From CALGLS01 sp047626155 (GTDB lineage Bacteria; Bacteroidota; Bacteroidia; Chitinophagales; Saprospiraceae): a DNA stretch of 19,548 bases. The notes beneath the pieces were generated by a model that searched no databases, had not been told where the DNA came from, and saw only the letters and a program-made list of their open reading frames with translations. Position 1 is the stretch's first letter. Each line of letters starts with the position of its first letter. Made by a program: the position numbers and the translations under genes. Below, in pieces: positions 16,645-19,548 of the stretch. The stretch spans positions 1-19,548 of the forward strand of contig JBLHRR010000105.1 in assembly GCA_047626155.1 (NCBI GenBank), given 5' to 3'.

Positions 16645-17112
16645 ATGTGTAAGCTGCTTCTTAAATCATCCTTGGTACTTTTATTATTTGTTTCTTTCCT
16701 TTCTTCTGCTTTCGCACAATTAGATCCCGTAAAATGGACCTTTGAAGTAGAGCAGGTAAATGCCGAGGAATACGACCTCATAATTACTGCCAATATTGAA
16801 CGTGGGTGGTCTGTATACTCTCAACACCTCGAATCTCAATCTGGCCCAATTCCAACTTCTTTTTCTTTTGATGAAAGTTCTAGCATCCAACTGGTTGGAA
16901 TTACCAAAGAAACGGGTAATAAAAAAGAAACATACGATCAGACTTTTGGAATCAAGCTTACTAAATTTAGCAACAGAGCCAGATTCACACAACGAGTAAA
17001 AGTAGCCGATGCTACAGACATCGTAAAAGGTAAACTGACTTATATGACTTGTGATGAAACCAGTTGTTTACCTCCTGCGGATATTGACTTCACCATTGCT
17101 TTGAAAGACTAA
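16645..17112 (+). CDS. Secreted single-domain protein like the N-terminal (alpha) domain of DsbD
   Basis: The 155-residue protein begins with a signal peptide (KLLLKSSLVLLLFVSFLSSAFAQ, cleavage near residue 24). The mature part is one DsbD-alpha-like immunoglobulin-fold domain: DPVKWTFEVEQ, GWSVYSQHLESQSGPIPTSF and, at the end, MTCDETSCLPP with C136 and C141. This Cys pair corresponds to the redox-active pair of E. coli nDsbD, here spaced CX4C instead of CX5C. The domain is closely similar to the two repeats at the start of the DsbD gene 580 bases downstream, so the gene is likely a duplicate that works as a soluble periplasmic thiol carrier or partner of that protein; this is inference. The ATG at 16645 is preferred over an in-frame ATG at 16582, which lies inside the palindrome and would put 21 extra residues before the signal peptide. 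Confidence 0.82.
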   Translation: MCKLLLKSSLVLLLFVSFLSSAFAQLDPVKWTFEVEQVNAEEYDLIITANIERGWSVYSQHLESQSGPIPTSFSFDESSSIQLVGITKETGNKKETYDQTFGIKLTKFSNRARFTQRVKVADATDIVKGKLTYMTCDETSCLPPADIDFTIALKD

Positions 17113-17692
17113 ATTCTGTTCTCAGAGTTAATGTCCCTCTGTTCGCTACACTCACTGGGGGTAACAGGTCGCTGTTCTTTGTTTCACTCACTACGAAGTT
17201 ATCTAGAGCCGCTAGGTAATAAATAGCAGAAGTATTATTATTTCAATTTAGATTCCAAGTCCAATTTCTTCAACTGTTCCACACAACGTTTCAACTTCCA
17301 ATAAAAAAGTTATAGAAACTAAAACGCTTGTTAAAGATCATTTAAAGAATCCTCCTCTCCAATCGTCTTTCCATAAAAAGAGATAACTTAATTTCTGAAA
17401 TTAAAAAAGTAGTCCAATTTTGCCTCATTCTTATCCTTTTTCTCTTTTCGAAAATAAGGTCAACGAATAGCATTTCTATACTATCTTTTGTCTTTTAATC
17501 AACACTGATTACCGTATCAAAAGCCTATTTTTGCAACCATCTTGAATTTCCGGTGTACAACAGAAATTCAAGACTTCAAAACGAAACAAGACTTTGGGAT
17601 ACCGTAAACAATAATCAGGTATTAATTGGGGCAACCACTTTTCACGTTATTTCTTGCTCCTCCCTTTAGAACAATCTAATAACTATCTTATT
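17113..17692 (+). other. Long non-coding spacer before dsbD
   Basis: This 580-base stretch has no convincing open frame on either strand. It holds a weak stem after the upstream gene (TTATCTAG at 17199-17206 with CTAGGTAA at 17212-17219, one G-T pair), a GC-richer patch GTTCGCTACACTCACTGGGG (17141-17160), a long AT-rich middle, and a nested inverted-repeat structure at 17505-17618. A promoter and leader for dsbD most likely lie here, but I cannot place the -10 or -33 element with confidence. Confidence 0.5.
17505..17618 (+). promoter_or_regulatory. Candidate structured leader of dsbD
   Basis: Three nested complementary pairs are visible: CTGATTA (17505-17511) with TAATCAG (17612-17618), GTATC (17514-17518) with GATAC (17598-17602), and a central 11-bp hairpin TCTTGAATTTC (17540-17550) with GAAATTCAAGA (17563-17573) around a 12-base loop. 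The structure ends 74 bases before the ATG at 17693. The central hairpin is solid; the outer pairs are short and could be chance. It matches no riboswitch I know. Confidence 0.35.
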
Positions 17693-19548
17693 ATGCGAAA
17701 TTCATTTCTACTATTACTGATATTTATCAGTTCCATGACAAGCGCTTTCGCTCAAATTCACAATCCTGTGAAATGGTCTCATGAGTATAAGCAGGTAAGT
17801 GACACGGAGTTTGACCTTATTCACAAAGCGGTCATTCAAGATGGCTGGGCCATTTACTCCCAATACTTAGAGAGTGATGACGGGCCTGTCAGAACTTCTT
17901 TTGACTACGACAAAGGCAGTCACTTTGCCCTCAAGGGGGAAAACGAAGAGGCTGGTAATCGGAAAGAAGCTTTTGATGAACTGTTTGACATGAACGTCAT
18001 CAAGTTTAGAAAGAAAGCAGTCTTTACCCAACGAATAACCGTTTCTGATTTCTCTAAACCTATTTCTGGTTATTTAGAATTCATGACCTGTGATGCAACC
18101 AAGTGTCTGCCTCCAGATCAGATTGACTTCGAATTTAAAATCGAAAAGAAAGCTGCCGCCACGACTGCACCTACAACAAAACCAACAGAAAAAGCAGCTC
18201 CTAAGGCAGAAGCTAAAAAAGGAACGCAGGTAAATAAGCTACAAGATGCATCGGACAAGGCGAAGAAAAAAATCTTTAACAAGAAAGATGATACCGCTAA
18301 ATTCGAAATGAAAGCTGCCCAAGAGGAAGAACAACAAGAAGCTCCTCCTGCTGCGAACAATCAAATTCTTGATCCTGTTAAATGGACGGTCTCTGCAAAA
18401 CCTGCGGGAAACGGAGAATACGAATTGACGTTCAAAGCAAAGATTGATAAAGGTTGGTCTGTTTATTCTCAATTTCTAGAAAGCGATGATGGCCCGGTGA
18501 AAACTTCTTTTGAATATGAAGAGGGTGATCACTTTTCGTTAAACGGAAAAACAGAAGAATCAGGTGGAAGAAAGGAAGTATTTGATAAGATGTTCAAAAT
18601 GAACTTGATCAAATTCAAAAAAGAAGCAGTTTTCCAACAAACGATCTCCGTAACAGATAAATCAAAGCCAGTCAACGGATTCTTTGAATACATGACTTGT
18701 GACGACACTCGTTGCCTACCTCCTGATTTTGTTCCTTTCCGTTTTGATGCAACTAGTATGAAAACCTGGTTGGGAGATGAGGTTCCTCAAGAAGAAGAGA
18801 CTAACATCGCCTCAACAGGAGCCGCTGCGGGAGGAATGAAAGATCCTTATCCAGCAGAAATGAACAACGTAGATTTAGCTGCGCCTGTTCAGGAATGTGG
18901 AGAGGTTAGACAAGTAAAAGCCAACTCTAGTTTAATCAACATTTTTGTACTTGGTTTCTTTGGAGGCTTACTAGCCCTACTAACTCCTTGTGTATTTCCA
19001 ATGATTCCATTGACCGTTTCTTTCTTTACAAAAGGAAGTGAAAATAAAAAGAAAGGATTGATGAATGCCATGCTTTATGGCTTCTTCATCTTCATGGTAT
19101 ACATATTGTTATCCATTCCATTCCACTTGATGGATTCCATCAACCCGGATATTCTTAATGAAATTTCTACAAATATTTATTTGAACCTGGCCTTCTTCGC
19201 CATCTTCATCTTTTTCGCATTCTCCTTCTTTGGATATTACGAATTGACCTTACCAGAAAAGTGGACCAACAGAGCCAGCTCTGCAGAAGGTGCTGGAGGT
19301 ATCATCGGTATCTTCTTTATGGCATTGACTTTAGCCTTGGTTTCTTTCTCTTGTACTGGCCCTATTTTAGGATCACTACTCGCAGGAGCGTTGTCTTCTG
19401 ACGGAGGTGCGATGCAGTTGACTTCTGGAATGGCAGGTTTTGGTTTTGCCTTAGCTTTACCATTTGCCTTATTTGCGGCCTTCCCAAGTTGGATGAGTTC
19501 GTTACCAAAATCTGGTGGCTGGTTAACAACAGTAAAAGTAGTGTTAGG
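17693..19548 (+). CDS. dsbD: DsbD-family thiol:disulfide reductase with two N-terminal alpha-like domains (3' end outside window)
   Basis: The frame is open from the ATG at 17693 to the window end, giving 618 residues. A signal peptide (SFLLLLIFISSMTSAFAQ, cleavage near residue 20) precedes two DsbD-alpha-like domains at about 22-150 and 228-355, each starting NPVKW/DPVKW and ending MTCDxxxCLPP (C133/C138 and C336/C341). An Ala/Lys/Pro/Thr-rich linker at about 152-225 joins them. A second linker leads to the membrane domain from about 415, with the redox Cys C433 in LTPCVFPMIP and C554 in SFSCTGPILG; their spacing is close to that of C163 and C285 in E. coli DsbD. The expected C-terminal thioredoxin-like domain would lie beyond the window. 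The protein should pass electrons from cytoplasmic thioredoxin across the inner membrane to periplasmic thiol proteins, including those for cytochrome c maturation. E. coli DsbD has only one alpha domain. The start is supported by the signal peptide. Confidence 0.9.
   Translation, partial: MRNSFLLLLIFISSMTSAFAQIHNPVKWSHEYKQVSDTEFDLIHKAVIQDGWAIYSQYLESDDGPVRTSFDYDKGSHFALKGENEEAGNRKEAFDELFDMNVIKFRKKAVFTQRITVSDFSKPISGYLEFMTCDATKCLPPDQIDFEFKIEKKAAATTAPTTKPTEKAAPKAEAKKGTQVNKLQDASDKAKKKIFNKKDDTAKFEMKAAQEEEQQEAPPAANNQILDPVKWTVSAKPAGNGEYELTFKAKIDKGWSVYSQFLESDDGPVKTSFEYEEGDHFSLNGKTEESGGRKEVFDKMFKMNLIKFKKEAVFQQTISVTDKSKPVNGFFEYMTCDDTRCLPPDFVPFRFDATSMKTWLGDEVPQEEETNIASTGAAAGGMKDPYPAEMNNVDLAAPVQECGEVRQVKANSSLINIFVLGFFGGLLALLTPCVFPMIPLTVSFFTKGSENKKKGLMNAMLYGFFIFMVYILLSIPFHLMDSINPDILNEISTNIYLNLAFFAIFIFFAFSFFGYYELTLPEKWTNRASSAEGAGGIIGIFFMALTLALVSFSCTGPILGSLLAGALSSDGGAMQLTSGMAGFGFALALPFALFAAFPSWMSSLPKSGGWLTTVKVVL

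Noticed and set aside
1..19548. tRNA, rRNA or CRISPR array
   Set aside because: No cloverleaf-like sequence, no rRNA core sequence and no regularly spaced repeats were seen when reading the spacers.

Overview
The window looks like chromosomal DNA of a member of the Bacteroidota, probably a marine or environmental Saprospiria-type bacterium. This is inferred from gene content: a Reg_prop/Y_Y_Y sensor, a TPR/PD40/OmpA envelope protein, a DUF6427-type membrane protein, a rhomboid next to an endonuclease/exonuclease/phosphatase protein, and a DsbD with N-terminal repeats. Starts mostly lack obvious Shine-Dalgarno sequences, and the DNA is moderately AT-rich. Genus cannot be fixed from the sequence alone. 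No tRNA, rRNA, CRISPR array, transposase or phage gene was seen.

Layout. Positions 2-1465 (+): the tail of a rhomboid protease, then a membrane-anchored endonuclease/exonuclease/phosphatase protein. Positions 1475-7596 (-): a small PmtA-like methyltransferase, a large secreted TPR/PD40/OmpA/SPOR-like envelope protein, a lipoylated 2-oxo acid dehydrogenase E2 and CinA. Positions 7961-11089 (+): a 1042-residue periplasmic propeller sensor fused through one membrane helix to a class III adenylate cyclase with all catalytic residues. Positions 11311-12766 (-): an AlbA/Schlafen-type ATP-binding regulator broken by a single-base frameshift, next to an unusual repeat cluster. Positions 13008-13982 (-): a polyprenyl diphosphate synthase. 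Positions 14216-15079 (+): an alpha/beta hydrolase. Positions 15344-16333 (+): a DUF6427-like multispanning membrane protein. Positions 16645-19548 (+): a stand-alone secreted DsbD-alpha-like domain, followed by a DsbD-type reductase that carries two more copies of that domain and runs off the window end.

Functional picture. Most genes are housekeeping or envelope genes: central carbon metabolism (E2), isoprenoid quinone side chains (prenyl synthase), pyridine nucleotide repair (CinA), periplasmic thiol reduction (DsbD pair), envelope structure (OmpA family) and cAMP signalling (cyclase). The genes are separated by unusually structured spacers, with several inverted repeats and short sequences shared between distant gaps.

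Most worth a second look: (1) three copies of a DsbD-alpha-like domain in two adjacent genes, with a perfect 24-bp palindrome before the first gene and a nested fold before the second; (2) the propeller-adenylate cyclase fusion; (3) the frameshifted AlbA ATPase beside 20-bp direct repeats and two DnaA-box-like sequences; (4) the related hairpin elements in the spacers. I did not find a clear new multi-gene defence or biosynthetic system.
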